NCBI GenBank assembly: GCA_024364735.1
Contig: JAGFNQ010005267.1
Location: 300,307 to 364,306 of the forward strand
DNA length: 64,000 bases
Source of the DNA: Boesenbergia rotunda
Taxonomy: Eukaryota; Streptophyta; Magnoliopsida; Zingiberales; Zingiberaceae
Direction of reading: 5' to 3'
Numbering within the stretch: position 1 is the stretch's first letter; the number at the start of each line of letters is the position of its first letter. Shown here in pieces: positions 1 to 11,920 of this stretch. The notes beneath the pieces are model-generated. The model saw only the letters and a list, made by a program, of their open reading frames with translations, did not search any database and had not been told where the DNA came from. Position numbers and translations under genes: made by a program.

Positions 1-286
1 CAAAGTGTAGTCGTTGCCATAAGAAAGACCACAACAGGCGAAGCTGCAAAGAAGCTATAAACTAGCTGTTATGCTCAAAATTATGTATGTTTGATTTGTT
101 TGTAAACACTTGCTTTTATTATTGCAATCATACTCTATAATTTGTATGGGTAGTCTGATACTTTTTGATATACACTTCTGCAGGAAAAAGAGATTGCTAG
201 AAGGGGAATCAAGCAGGGTTTTGCGTTCGAGAAAACAGACATGTATCAGTGGCAGCATTGATGATTTACGTATTGGTTCTGGTTGA
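1..286 (+). CDS. 3' end of a mudrA-like MULE transposase (partial)
   Basis: The reading frame starting at base 3 gives a CCHC zinc knuckle (K-C-S-R-C-H-K-K-D-H-N-R-R-S-C-K-E), spacing C-x2-C-x4-H-x4-C. This is the type found at the C-terminus of MuDR-family transposases, after the SWIM domain. The frame stops at 63-65. A plausible acceptor (ctgcag) at 178-183 leads into a basic C-terminal tail ending at the TGA at 284-286, but I cannot place a clean donor, so the last intron is uncertain. The rest of the gene lies left of the window. The convergent Ulp1-like gene at 4.1-6.9 kb supports a MULE. Alternative: any other gene with a terminal zinc knuckle. Confidence 0.5.
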
Positions 287-349
287 ATGGTGGCTGCATT
301 GGTGTTTTCAGGGGCAGGAAAAAATTATGCAATATGTTTATGAACTTTG

Positions 350-930
350 TATCATGTGTCAGTTATGATTGTGCACTATGGTTGTGTGGTCGAAACTAAT
401 AGTTGTATTTATGATATTTGTGACTTTGTATCATGTGTCAGTTATTAGTATGTTTATGAACTTTGTTAGGTACTTTGCAATATGTTGTATGTAGTTTGGT
501 TGAATTTGTGAGTTTGATGGACTAATTCTACCAGAAACTTGAGTACAAATTTGTGATTTTTTTGTTTTGTACAAGAATTGGTTTGTCTGAAGTTGTTGTG
601 TAGTTGTGAATAGTATATACTATAGTTGTGGAGTGGAAACTTATGGTTATAGTTTATGTGACTTTGTACCATGTGTCAGTTATGATTATGTTTATGAACT
701 TGGTTAGGTAACTTTGCAATATCTTCATTTTTCTTTGGTTGAATTTGTGAGTTTCATAGACAAAATCTGCCAAAAACTTGAGTACAAATTTGGATAAATA
801 AGGTATATGTTATGTTTGATGGTTCTGTTTTGTACAAGAATTGGTTTGTTTGAAGTTGATGTTGTGGAGTGGAAACTTATGGTTGTATTTATAGTTTCTG
901 ACATTGTATCATGTGTTAGTGCCAAAATAT
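350..930. repeat. Diverged tandem duplication, ~240-bp period
   Basis: The block beginning near catgtgtcagttat and running through a stretch containing aacttgagtacaaattt recurs about 240 bases later (about 430 and 670), with partial copies at 354 and 908. It lies just downstream of the mudrA-like terminus. No coding sequence is convincing here. Confidence 0.6.
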
Positions 931-1129
931 CCCCAATAACAAGTGGTCAAATGTCCCTAAAGTGTGCTTATAATTTCTGACTTTATATCATGTCCATACT
1001 AATTAATGCATAACTTGCGTCCCAATATACCTGTACGTTCAAATAGCTCATTCGTGGAAATATATAATAGAAACTGAGTCAATTGGATATGTACCTTAAT
1101 CAATATAACTTGCGTCCCAATTGAGTATA

Positions 1130-2995
1130 CTTGATTCTGAGCCAAGTATACTCAATTTTTCTCAGACACATACTTGAATTTGGATATTTCGTACCTAATT
1201 ATCTTAAATATATACTTGATTCTGATACAATTGTACTTGAATTTTTTAGCCATTGAGAACTAAAATGGGAGTCTCGTACCTGAATACTCAAATTCTGGTT
1301 AAGTATACTAAATTTCAGACACATACTTGATTTTGGATATTTCGTACATGATAATCTAAGGTATTTACTCTCATGCTAGGTTGTCTATGGTCATGATAAC
1401 CATAAAGCTCTATTGTGTATTTTTCATACCTAATAATCTGGAAGATGTGCCCTAATCGATCATGGGAAGCACATATTGGAGCAGTGGTGTCATTAACCTT
1501 AATCCTTATTATATTATCAAGAAACAAGGGAACGTGTACCTGATTTTTTGAGAATAGTACCTCATTCTCTTGAATATATACATGATTCTGAGCCAATTGT
1601 ACTTGATTTCTTGAGCCATTGAGAACTAAAGAGGGAGTCTCGTACCTAAATATTCAATTTCTGGCCAAGGATACTCAATTTGCTCAGGCAGGTACTTGAA
1701 TTTGGATGTTTCGTACCTAATAATCTGACTGATGGACCCTAATCAATCATGGGAAGCAATTAACCTTAATCCATATCATATTATCACGGAAACAAGAAAA
1801 TATGTCGATAAATAAAAAAACTCACCTTCACCAACCCCTTTTCATGAATTTGATTGTAGGTGTACACGACATAAGGTAATGCGAAACACAGATACATGCA
1901 TTTTTTCTCTTCTACTTCTAAGGTATTCACTCTCATGCTGGGTTGTCTATGGTCATGATAACCATAAAGCTCTATTATGTATTTTTCATACCTAATAATC
2001 TGGAAGATCTGACCTAATCGATCATGGGAAGCATATATTGGAGCAGTGGTGTCATTAACCTTAATCCTTATTATATTATCAAGAAACAAGGGAACGTGTA
2101 CCTGATTTTTTTAGAATAGTACCTCATTCTCTTGAATATATACCTGATTCTGAGCCAATTGTACTTGATTTCTTGAGCCATTGAGAACTAAAGAGGGAGT
2201 CTCGTACCTGAATATTCAATTTCTGGCCAAGGATACTCAATTTGCTCAGGCAGGTACTTGAATTTGGATGTTTCGTACCTAATAATCTGACTGATGGACC
2301 CTAATCAATCATGGGAAGCAATTAACCTTAATCCATATCATATTATCACGGAAACAAGAAAATATGTCGATAAATAAAAAAACTCACCTTCACCAACCCC
2401 TTTTCATGAATTTGATTGTAGGTGCACACGACATAAGGTAATGCGAAACACAGATACATGCATTTTTTCTCTTCTACTTCTAAGGTATTCACTCTCATGC
2501 TAAGTTGTCTATGATCATGATAACCATAAAGCTCTATTATGTATTTTTCATACCTAATAATCTGGAAGATGTGACCTAATCGATCATGGGAAGCACATAT
2601 TGGAGCAGTGGTGTCATTAACCTTAATCCTTATTATATTATCAAGAAACAAGGGAACGTGTACCTAATTTTTTGAGAATAGTACCTCATTCTCTTGAATA
2701 TATACCTGATTCTGAGCCAATTATACTTGATTTCTTGAGCCATTGAGAACTAAAGAGGGAGTCTCGTACCTGAATACTCAATTTCTGGCCAAGGATACTC
2801 AATTTGCTCAGGCACGTACTTGAATTTGGATGTTTCGTACCTAATAATCTGGCTGATGGACCTTAATCAATCATGGGAAGCAATTAACCTTAATCCATAT
2901 TATATTATCATGGAAACAAGAAAATATGTCGATAAATAAAAAAACTCACCTTCACCAACCCCTTTTCATGAATTTGATTGTAGGTGTACACGACA
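1130..2995. repeat. Tandem array with ~564-bp higher-order unit
   Basis: The marker tcgtacctRaatAttcaa occurs near 1274, 1639, 2203 and 2767. Two full units are ~564 bp apart. The first is shorter (~365 bp) and lacks the part that reads, on the minus strand, as an E-E-K-K-C-M-Y-L-C-F stretch. On the minus strand each unit carries the same ~100-codon open frame (1315-1596, 1784-2089, 2346-2651), beginning around F-L-D-N-I-I-R-I-K-V-N-D. I do not recognise this frame. Copies differ by a few bases, so amplification is fairly recent. The array lies between two convergent MULE-type genes. Confidence 0.8.
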
Positions 2996-3470
2996 AATAA
3001 AGATGGAGGCTCGTACCTTAATACTTAATTTGTGGACATGTATACTCAATTTGCTCAGACACATACTTAAATTTCAGACCTTAATATTCAAATTGTGTAC
3101 CTAAATTTTTTAGAATAGTACCTTATTCTCTAGAATATATACTTGATTCTGAATCAATTGTACTTGGAAGGTTTTAGCAGTTGACAACTAAAGATGGAGG
3201 CTCGTACCTTAATACTCAATTTGTGGATATGTATACTCAATTTGCTCAGACACATACTTAAATTTCAGACCTTAATACTCAAATTGTGTACCTGAATTTT
3301 TTAGAATAATACCTCATTCTCTAGAATATATACTTGATTTTGAATCAATTGTACTTGGAAGGTTTTAGCAGTTGGCAACTAAAGATGGAGTCTCGTACCT
3401 TAATACTCAATTTGTGGACATGTATACTCAATTTGCTCAGACACATACTCAAATTTACATTGCAAGAGTA
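2996..3470. repeat. Tandem array with ~190-bp unit
   Basis: The segment starting ctaaagatggagRctcgtacc repeats near 2999, 3189 and 3380. It shares the words gtatactcaatttgctcag and tacttgattctga with the 564-bp array, so both arrays derive from the same base monomer. Confidence 0.75.
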
Positions 3471-4071
3471 AAAACCAACACTAAATTGTCAAATTTGATT
3501 AGTGGCAGTTGACACACTAAAGAGGGATGCAGTTCTCAATTGTGCTTACAGAATAAAAACCAACATTACCACAGAATTAAAACCAACATGTGTATCTGTC
3601 ATTAGTAACAGAATACATTGCTTTACATAAGTAAGCCATAAGTCTGTCATTACACCAGAATAAAAACCAGTATTGCTACAATCCTGTACAAACCAACATC
3701 TATACCAGAAATTTAAAACAGATAACTGTAGACATCACAATCAAATTTGAAACATGACTATACCAAAAATCATAAGAAGATAAATTTGAAACATCACAAT
3801 CTGTCATAAGAAGGTAAATTTTAAACATAACTGTACCAGAAATCATAAGAAGCAGATAACTATACCAAAAATCATCTCCTTAACATAACTGTACCAAAAA
3901 TCATCTCCTTAATATAACAGTACCATAAATCATCTACAATACATCTAAATTTGGTTACACAAAAAGGTAAATTTGAAACTCCAATACATCTGCGTGAGCA
4001 TAAGAAGCAGATAAGGTTGTCTATCTTCAGATGGTTTACATCTTAGTCAAATACCAACATTGCTTTACATT
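3471..4071. other. AT-rich, no gene; short degenerate repeats
   Basis: Small direct repeats based on ataactgtaccaRaaatcat occur at about 3720-3940. I see no coding sequence or RNA gene. It is probably the 3' flank of the minus-strand Ulp1-like gene. Confidence 0.5.
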
Positions 4072-6928
4072 TTAGTCCATTACATTTTTTGACAATCCAT
4101 TCTCATCTAATAATATATTTGAAGAAACCCGGGCCCGATGAACGTCTATGTTGACATGATCTTGAAAACTCCAAATATCATCAGTGTCATAAGAGAGGCA
4201 TTCCACCCACAGGCAAATGTAGACACCACAATCAAGGGTAGCGCCTTGATGACGACAATGTTCTTTCACCACCTCTTCACTACCTATGGCAAATGCATGA
4301 AGATGCAAAATGCATTCAGCCAAAAACCTTGCCTGCAAAATAGTAAATGCTTTAATACTGTGATCTGTTAAGATATATTGGAGTAGAATATTGTCAAACT
4401 CACATAAACTTTAGTAGTCCCAAATGCAAATGAATCAGGGTTTGAATTCACAATTTGAATTTCCCTTCAGCTGGATTAAAAACCAATAAATACCAATGTC
4501 ATCTATCATTAATTGGGAAAATGATATATCTACATTTTCTAAATAGCTCTTTATTTAGTTCCTGTAGTTTGCTCCTCGTTGTGGATGTCAACCTTGCAAG
4601 GAAAGCACCGTAATCTGCTTTGTGTATCTGCCTATATTTGCCATATTTCTGCAAGTGTTGTAAGACTTCTTTCTACACATTGAAAATAAGATATAATCAT
4701 GTTTCTTAATCTAATAAGAATTATAAATCAAATATCAACTATCAATTATCTCAATTTGCTATAAACCTGTACGTTTGTGTCTATACAGTAAATCTCAAAT
4801 CCATAACTTGGACTGTGTTTTTTCATAATATTCATATACACATTTATGATTTGACTATCAATAGACTCACCAAACAAAAAATGACAAAATGTAGCTCCAG
4901 TTAAGCTTAGGAACTCATCTTGCCATATGACAATACTGCGGGGAGTAAAAAATAATATTACAAAATTGATAAGAAGTGTTTAGAAAAATTTCAGATATTG
5001 AAAATAAACCTACTCCAAGTCTTCCCTATTGAGAAAGTCTATCAACAACTTTTTCTCTTCTTCAGCTGCTTCTTGATGTCCACAAAAATCAGTTCTCTTT
5101 TTATATACATCCAATGTAGTCTTGGGAGGACTCTTCCAATCCTTAACATCTACTATCAAATTTACCTATATAAAAACATTCTTAGTAATGTAAGCTAAAA
5201 TCTATACGTAGTTAGTAACAATATACAATAACATGCAAAAATAAGTAAATTTCAAAATAATAAATCTCGGATTTATACTTCATCTACCTGTTTTTCCCCT
5301 TCCTCTTACGTTTTGGTGTTGAGCTAGGAGGAGTCACAAACATAGACTCCTTTCTTTTCGGCACACGATCATCTCTACACCTCACAGTATCCACAATGGA
5401 AGATTGAAAGTGGCTGATGTTCTCTGCTTTCGAAGTACCAATGTCACTGCCAGAAACTTGCTCTTTATTCAAATCAGAAATAACATCTTTTATCACCAAA
5501 TCAACATTGTCATCAATGTTGGCAGTTGTCAATTCCACATTCAACTTCTCCAACTCAGCAAGTTCATTTTCACCACCCACTTCAACCTCAACAATCTTAG
5601 TCTCTTCTAAAATCAATTACTCACTAACTTTTTTGCCCTCCAGCTCAGTGCTCTTAACAGCAACAATTGGTTCAAGCAAACTCTGGGTATTAGAAATTCC
5701 AGATCATCTCAAACAAAGTGGCACCTGAAAAATATAAGTAATGTAGTCAAAAAATGTGTTGTCATCATTATTTAACATAATAATTTTATTATTTCTATAT
5801 TTAGAGAATAAGTTACCTGCTTGCCACTTAAGAGTATCTCCTCCTCCGGAAATGGTAATATATCTAACACCTTTTCACAATTATAAATAAAATGTCACTT
5901 CTACAATCATATCTACAAAAAATATACTAAAAACATAACAACTTACCCTACTAAAATCAATTTTAGAAAATAAACTCTCAGCAACATTATCTTTGAGTGA
6001 TATCTTACTCCTTTCCCAGCGAAACAACCGGGGGAAACAACATAAAGAACGTGCATATCCAAATGAAGGAATTCTTTCATACAGCCATGCCTGAATACAT
6101 ATAGAGAGAGAGCACTATAATAATATTAAATATATCACAATTGCACTTGAAATATTAAAAACTCACCATCAATCCTACAGTACAACCATCTAAATACATT
6201 TTGCAACCAACCTTTCCTTTGCCATTACCGGTATGCAAGATAATTTGGTGGCACAAAAATCTATATGCTGCATCTCCCCATAAATAATCAAAGAACCTCG
6301 TCAAGTTATCAATGTAGGACATAATAAATCGAGGAGTGGAATAGTTGCTAACTGGAAAAATAACACAGTTAAATAGAAGACAAATAAATAGCCTAACAAA
6401 ATCATCCACTTCAGATTCCTTCTCAGATCCAGCTAATGACCGCAAATTATCATGAATCATGGTCCTATTTACGTTGCCAACTTTCCCTCCAAATAGCCTA
6501 AGAACAAAATTAGAGTCTATGCTAACATCAAGATCAACCGGTTGCCCCACATGGGCCAAACCAAGGACAATGCTAAACTCAGTCGAAATGAATGGAACTA
6601 CAATGTTGTCACCAAAAAAAAAAGAACGAGAAGGCAATAATTGGAATCTCTTTAAAACTAAATCAACTCTGGTACTACTGATAGGCATATCAGGCATCTC
6701 GAGCCATGGAGCAAGTGGAGTGCTTTTAATACTCTCTTTTTGCTTATCACTCATAATTAGTATCACCTCACCCAGTACATCTTTGAAATATCCAGGAGAG
6801 CAACGGGAACAAGATTATTTGCTACTCTTGGTCTTTCCCTCATCTTTCATTACTCTCTTCCTCTTATCTTTCATCATATATTTAACCTTAGCCTCCCTTG
6901 TGCTCTGTGTAAGAGTTTTTTTTCTCAT
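4072..6928 (-). pseudogene. Transposon-type Ulp1-like cysteine protease (C48), broken
   Basis: Reading leftward, a probable ATG at 6926-6928 leads into a basic N-terminus. A helical domain at 6766-6155 (L-V-L-K-R-F..., F-S-I-V-L-G-L) is typical of plant transposon-borne ULP proteins. A Ser/Lys-rich linker follows (5728-5284). The Ulp1 fold lies in three exons with good splice sites: 4935-4767 (I-I-N-V-Y-M), 4672-4404 (catalytic His in H-W-Y-L-L-V-F) and 4332-4072 (catalytic Cys in L-D-C-G-V-Y-I-C). Breaks: in-frame TAA at 6815-6817, TAA at 5617-5619, TGA at 4499-4501 just before the His motif, and a 1-nt frameshift near 4450. The donor before the 4935 exon is also unclear. In ULP-carrying MULEs this family is thought to be a deSUMOylating-type protease. 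Family call is strong; exact exon map 5000-6150 is not resolved. Confidence 0.8.
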
Positions 6929-7899
6929 ATCTACATAAAAAGTAAATTCACCGAAAATAAATTTAGTTATCAGTCATACCATCATGTACAAACCATACAA
7001 AATTATGTATTATACCACTTAAATTTAGTATCTTATTTAGTTTATTGATAATAATTACATAATCACCACATAACTTATTCAATCATTCAATTAGAGAAGA
7101 TAAAACACAAACATATTTACTCATTCATACCCTAAAGTACAAATCCTAACCTTCTGGCTATCAAAGTGCTTAAATTGGGTACATTACTCAATTTATTGAT
7201 AATCACTACAAAATATACAGATATTTCATTCATTACTTGAATTTAAGAAGATATAATACAAATACATTCAGATAAATTATAATTTGAACACCACAAACCC
7301 TAATTTTATTCAACCTAACAAAATCAACAACACCCATGAAATAAAACTTCGATTTTTGACAGAATTTTACAGAAACATGTGTAAACAATTATCTTAATTT
7401 CATTCTACAAACAAGATTAACCAAGAGGTCAAAATCTAGGGCACAGAAACAAAACCGACCTTCTACTTGAGATATATCTGTTTCTGCCTTTGGAATACAC
7501 GCAGACCACTTCTTCGCATTAGTATGCCTCTGGTTGTACCGATTACCACCTTTTTACTTCTTCAAACATGACGTTCATCGATGATTCTTGGGTTGAACGT
7601 GAAAGCCGGGTCTTCACTTGGTCGAAGATGAACGACACTTCGAAGATGTGGTTCTTGGGTTGAAGGTGATAGGCGGGTCTTCCTCTGCCTGTCGTCTCTC
7701 TGGTTTTTTTCTTCAACGCTCACCGGAAGTGATTTCGACGATCGTCAATTTCGTTCGACACAGCTCCAAGCCGGGAAGAAGACACACAGAGTGGAGAGAG
7801 TTTGAAAGTAAAGGGAGGGCAATTCGATAAATTCATACGAGAGAGAGTTAAGTCAAACGATCAGGCGTTGTTAGGGAGTGGAAACGGAAATTACCTGCC
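6929..7899. other. 5' flank of the Ulp1-like gene; no gene seen
   Basis: AT-rich to about 7450, then more G/C-rich. A ~68-bp direct duplication around gattcttgggttgaaSgtg lies at about 7580 and 7648. This is likely promoter or terminal sequence of the MULE. I could not find terminal inverted repeats, which fits Kaonashi-type (non-TIR) MULEs but does not prove it. Confidence 0.4.
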
Positions 7900-7989
7900 A
7901 CGGGTGTTGATGCAGTCTGGCCCGATTATTGTTTTGGTGTTGACACTGATTTGAACTAATTGTGATTAAGTCCTGATTGGGGATTAGGC

Positions 7990-8250
7990 ACGGAGTGATT
8001 GAAATCCTAACTTGGAGGGCTAGGTGTGGAAAAGTTCTAACTTGGAATGTTGGGTGAAAAGTCCTAGCTTGGAGGGTTAGGTGAAAAGTCCTAACTTGGA
8101 GGGTTAGGTGAAAAGTCCCAACTTGGAGGGTTAGGTGAAAAGTCCTAGCTTGGAGGGCTAGGTTGATGAAATCCTGGCTTAGAGGGTCAGGTCCTAGCTT
8201 GGAGGGCTAGGTTGGGTGAAACCCTAGCTTGGAGGGCTAGGTTGGAGCCC
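7990..8250 (+). repeat. Array of CCTAGC/GCTAGG hairpin units in LTR
   Basis: About nine ~25-bp units of the form CCTAGC-TTGGAGG-GCTAGG followed by tgaaaagt. Several units read CTAAC...GTTAG instead of CTAGC...GCTAG, which keeps the inverted repeat paired. Confidence 0.8.
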
Positions 8251-8840
8251 CTGGATCGGTCTGGTGACCGATCAGGGAGGTTGGCACGGTACTCCTTCGT
8301 GGATCGGTCTGGTGACCGATCCAGCGATGATTGATCGGTCTGGTGACCGATCAGGGAGTATGTGTTTCACTCACTGCACAGCTTCTGATCGGTCTAGTGA
8401 CCGATCAGGGAGCCCACAAGTGGGTTGAGTTCCCCTGCTGCTCTACTTCTGATCGGTCCGGTGACCGATCAGGGAGCATCCAGTAGGTCTTTGGCAAACC
8501 TACTGATCGGCTCCTGATCGGTCTGGTGACCGATCAGGGAGAAACCGTGACCGATCAGATTGAACGATCAACTGTCGCGAGGTTTCTCACCCTAACCGAT
8601 CAGGCTGGAGCCTGATCGGTCTGGGATCAGCCTGATCGGTCTGGTGACCGATCAGCCAGTGGATTCCGGGCGGGATTGTGACAAGCTGATTTCCGGATCG
8701 GTTTGGTGACCGATCTGGTGACCGGTCAGGGTGACCGATCATACGAGCTTGTGATCCCAAGTTTCTCACTGGGGACCGATCAGGTTGGAGCCTGATCGGT
8801 CTGGGATAGTCCTGATCGGTCTGGTGACTGATCACTTTAA
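8250..8840 (+). repeat. Array of GATCGGTC-TGGT-GACCGATC palindromes
   Basis: Around ten copies of an 8-bp-stem, 4-nt-loop inverted repeat, often followed by AGGGAG, interspersed with single-copy bases. Several are half units (for example near 8620 and 8800). Confidence 0.9.
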
Positions 8841-10120
8841 TTTAAACGCGCTGTCAGAAGCACTGATCGCGCCTGCTTTCACTAATACGCTACTGATGTC
8901 ACTTTGATCTTCTCTGCTATTACTGATATAAGTTTGATTTCATTTGCTAAGCCTCGTTTGGAGTGTGCAGGTGATACAAGAGGATTCAAATACTCAAGGA
9001 GGGTCAATGGAGGGCTTTCCATGGAGCAGGTTTGGATCTATTGTGTTTTCAGGTCTCAACGGCGTCTGGCGCAACTAGCAACTGACAAAGGCGCGGCTGG
9101 CAACTGACGGAGGCTCAGCTGGAGGAGTGTCCAGTGGACTGAGTGCTCAGAGAAGTCAGTGGGTCAGGGTGTGGGTCAGTGGTGCTGATGGAGCAGGCGA
9201 CGTTGAGCAGGAGCTTAAGAGACGAAGCTGGAAGCAGAGGAGCTGAGGCGAACAAGACAGAAACTTGGGAAGTTTAGCTGGGCTGTGTTCGTGCTCTATG
9301 TTGCTTTGTGCTTAAGCGTTCTACTACATCCTTGTGAGATCTGTGTGAGCGTTCCTTCTTGTGTGATCTCTTGTACTCAAGTTCCATCATCCGTGAGATC
9401 TGTGGAGAGGTTTCTCCACCGAGAAGGAGGCTCTATCTTATCCGGTGTTCACCGGGGCTTGATCTGCCGACGATCAAGGGATCACCCACCTTAAGGGCAC
9501 GCCAAGGAGTGGGGCAAGTTATCCCCAAACCTTGTATATCGCTGTGTTAGCGTTGGTTTGATTCCTTGCTCTGTTATATTCTTTCTGTTGCATTTTGTTT
9601 CCGCTGCTACTAATCTGATCACAGAAAGAAAGTTCAAAGAAGAGGGAGCGATTCTAGTGTCAGATAAGAATTAGTGTCTGGCTATATTCACCCCCCCCTC
9701 TAGCCATCCAAGGTCCAACAACGGGGATTGAAGCGTGATTTGCGTTTTTGATCGGGGATATAAGGCAAAAGTTTCCCATATAGAAAACATGAATGCATTA
9801 ATTAAATTGTGATACAGAAAACATGGATGCACGAGCAGAGCATCATTAATGCCTACCCAGGCTATAGGCTAGCCCAGGGGCGACCAACGACGGTAAGAAG
9901 AAAAAACATTTAGGAGGTGTTTGGTAAGCGGATTTAAAAGACGGGAATGAAAATGAAATTTATTTCGTTCTTATTTATGATGCTTGGTCTCGAGAATTAG
10001 AATCAAAATATTGATATGATACTCTTGATTTTATAACCCAACCTCCACTAGGTTATCACTAAACCCATAAACCCCTCTATCAAAACTCATTATCATTCCT
10101 ATTACCGAATGTATACCAAG

Positions 10121-10789
10121 GCTGCGTTTGGTATGGGGTAATCCATCCTATAATGTAATCAAGATTACATTACAAGTTGGATTCTTTTGTTTGAAATAAT
10201 TTTAAAATTGTAATGTAATCAAATCTCGATTAGAAAAGTAGTTTAAGATTTGTAATCTCGATTACAAAACTAAAACGATGTAATCCGATTACATTCCCTA
10301 CCCTCTATTCTCGAAACCTATCGACAGAACCCTCCGCGGCCATGGCCACGGCGGTCGGCCGGCGGTCGCCAGTCGTCGGCCGACCGTCGATCGTCGGCCG
10401 GCCGGCGACGGTCGGTCGTCGCCGGCCGACGGCGGTCGTCGGTTGTCGGTCATCGGTCGTCGGTCGTTGGTTGCCGGTCGTCGGCGGTCGTCGGTCGCCG
10501 GTCACCGGTCGTCGACGATCATCGGTCGCCGATCGCCGGCGGTCGCCGACCGACTGACGGCGGTTGTTGGTCGCCAACTGTAGTCGTCGGTCGTCGTTGT
10601 CGGTCGTCAACCGCCAATCTTTGATTACATTACAGGATGGATTACCTCTCACCAAACGCAACCTATGGTTATCAAAGATTACATACAACTCGTTACCAAA
10701 CATAGTGATGTAATCTTGATTACATTATATTACATTACAAATTTGATTACATTACAGACTCAATTATATTACCCCCTACCAAACGCAGC
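10121..10789. mobile_element. MITE 2, nested, with GC-rich core
   Basis: Terminal inverted repeats GCTGCGTTTGGTA / TACCAAACGCAGC, flanked by the 5-bp duplication CCAAG (10116-10120 and 10790-10794), which lies in the right end of MITE 1. The arms are AT-rich with repeated taatgtaatc/gattacatta words. The centre (about 10320-10615) is GC-rich low-complexity sequence. The long open frames there are by-products of this repeat. Superfamily not assigned. Confidence 0.75.
10320..10615. repeat. GC-rich (GTCGGTCGCCG)-type low-complexity block
   Basis: About 300 bp built from shuffled gtcggtcg, gccggtcg and cgtcggcc words, dense in CpG, inside an otherwise AT-rich MITE. No unit of fixed length. Confidence 0.85.
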
Positions 10790-11001
10790 CCAAGTGTCCT
10801 TTTAGATTAAGAGAAAAAGGAAGATAGCTCAAGATGTTGAAGTCGGCACTCGTGGCTCACAGCCTGGGATCAGCCCATATAGATCACCCGGGCCGACTCA
10901 GCCTTGCTTGAATGGAAGAATAGGAACAAAGTAAATCAGTCTGCATGTAATACTAATGGATTCATCAATCACCATTAATGGACACATCTTTTATGTTAAA
11001 C

Positions 11002-11857
11002 TGTTAATTCAACTTCGTGTAATGTGTAAATATTCCAAGTTAATTTTGATATGATCAACTGAGTCAAGTTAGGTCCTGCGTATTTTTTATCCTATGTCTA
11101 AGTGTATAGAAATTTAAGAATACAAGAAGTAGAGCGGAAAATGCAACGGCGAAAAGGATGACATGGGAAGCAAGTCGACGGGCCCAGTGCATTCGAGGAA
11201 CGAGGAGATGCAGAAGAATACAATGATAGAGTGAGAATGACACATGCAACATCTAAGGCATGAGAAGCCGGGAAGGAAGTCTGCTCGAGGAAAAAGCTTG
11301 AGTTTGGTTCAGGTGAACTCAACTCTGGAAGACCGAAGGATCACCCAAGTGAGCGGGAACGAATTAACCATTCCAAGCGCCCTGAAGAATTGAGGCGCCT
11401 CAATAAGAAAGAGTCGTTAACAACCGTTGGGACTTGAGGTGCCTTAATCCAACTAGATCAACCGTTACAATGTGGATAGAGTTTTATCTACTTGGAGACG
11501 CCTCAATAGTGATACATCAGCAAACAATCACTTCAATTAGCAAGTTATAAATAGCCCTTAGAGTTAAAAGTTACATGACAACACTTGTATTTCATTTCAA
11601 TATTCTTTCTGAGTTTTTTTATAGCATGTAAGAGTGTACTTCACCTTCATGCAAGACCTTTTATTGTGAGCTATCAACCGCCTTGAATTAATAATCACTT
11701 AGGTTGTAACCAAGTAAAAATTATGAATCCTTAACCTCTTATTTCTTTTATGTTTCTTTACTAGTCTGTTTTTGTCCTTACTAAGTATAAAACAAGAGAA
11801 TTGATTAATTTTAATTGCAAGTCTATTCGCCACCCTAACCGGCGGCCTACATGAACA
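11002..11857 (+). mobile_element. 5' LTR of a copia-like remnant
   Basis: Begins TGTTAATTC and ends ATGAACA, just before a primer-binding site. It contains repeated gaggcgcctca-type words and the U5-like stretch before the site. It does not resemble the LTR found downstream of the same internal region (14072-15227). The start is set from the TG/CA ends only. No flanking duplication was found. Confidence 0.5.
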
Positions 11858-11863
11858 TATAAT

Positions 11864-11875
11864 TGGTATCAGAGC
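11864..11875 (+). other. Primer-binding site (initiator tRNA-Met type)
   Basis: TGGTATCAGAGC, complementary to the 3' end of plant initiator tRNA-Met, lies a few bases after the LTR end. Confidence 0.85.
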
Positions 11876-11920
11876 CCAACCGTTTCAGAAGGACTAACCA
11901 TAGACAAAAACAACAAAAAG

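Larger units (their letters stand above)
7905..9720 (+). mobile_element. Solo LTR, copia-like, with hairpin and palindrome arrays
   Basis: Begins TGTTGATGC and ends GGTCCAACA. It is bounded by the perfect 5-bp duplication ACGGG (7900-7904 and 9721-9725), so it is a complete solo LTR of 1816 bp. The end shows the ttcacccccccctctag signature seen next to copia-type primer sites elsewhere in this window. Inside are a ~25-bp hairpin array (7990-8250) and an array of GATCGGTC...GACCGATC palindromes (8250-8840). No internal retrotransposon sequence remains, as expected after LTR-LTR recombination. Confidence 0.9.
9913..10801. mobile_element. MITE 1 (PIF/Harbinger-like), split by MITE 2
   Basis: The left end GGAGGTGTTTGGTA follows TTA (9910-9912). 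The right end TACCAAGTGTCCTT precedes TTA (10802-10804) and is the diverged inverted repeat, mostly by transitions. The right terminal repeat is interrupted by MITE 2. No coding capacity. The TTA duplication and GTTTGGTA-type ends suggest PIF/Harbinger derivation. Confidence 0.5.

Noticed and set aside
4499..4501. TGA before the catalytic His read as selenocysteine or readthrough
   Set aside because: Two other stops and a frameshift damage the same gene, so ordinary decay is the simpler reading.
8587..8835. Minus-strand ORF of 82 codons
   Set aside because: Produced by the GATCGGTC palindrome array; repeats translate into repetitive R-S-P-D-R peptides with no domain.
10305..10703. 132-codon minus-strand ORF rich in R, P and D
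   Set aside because: Entirely within the gtcggtcg low-complexity core of a MITE; stop codons are rare there because of base composition.
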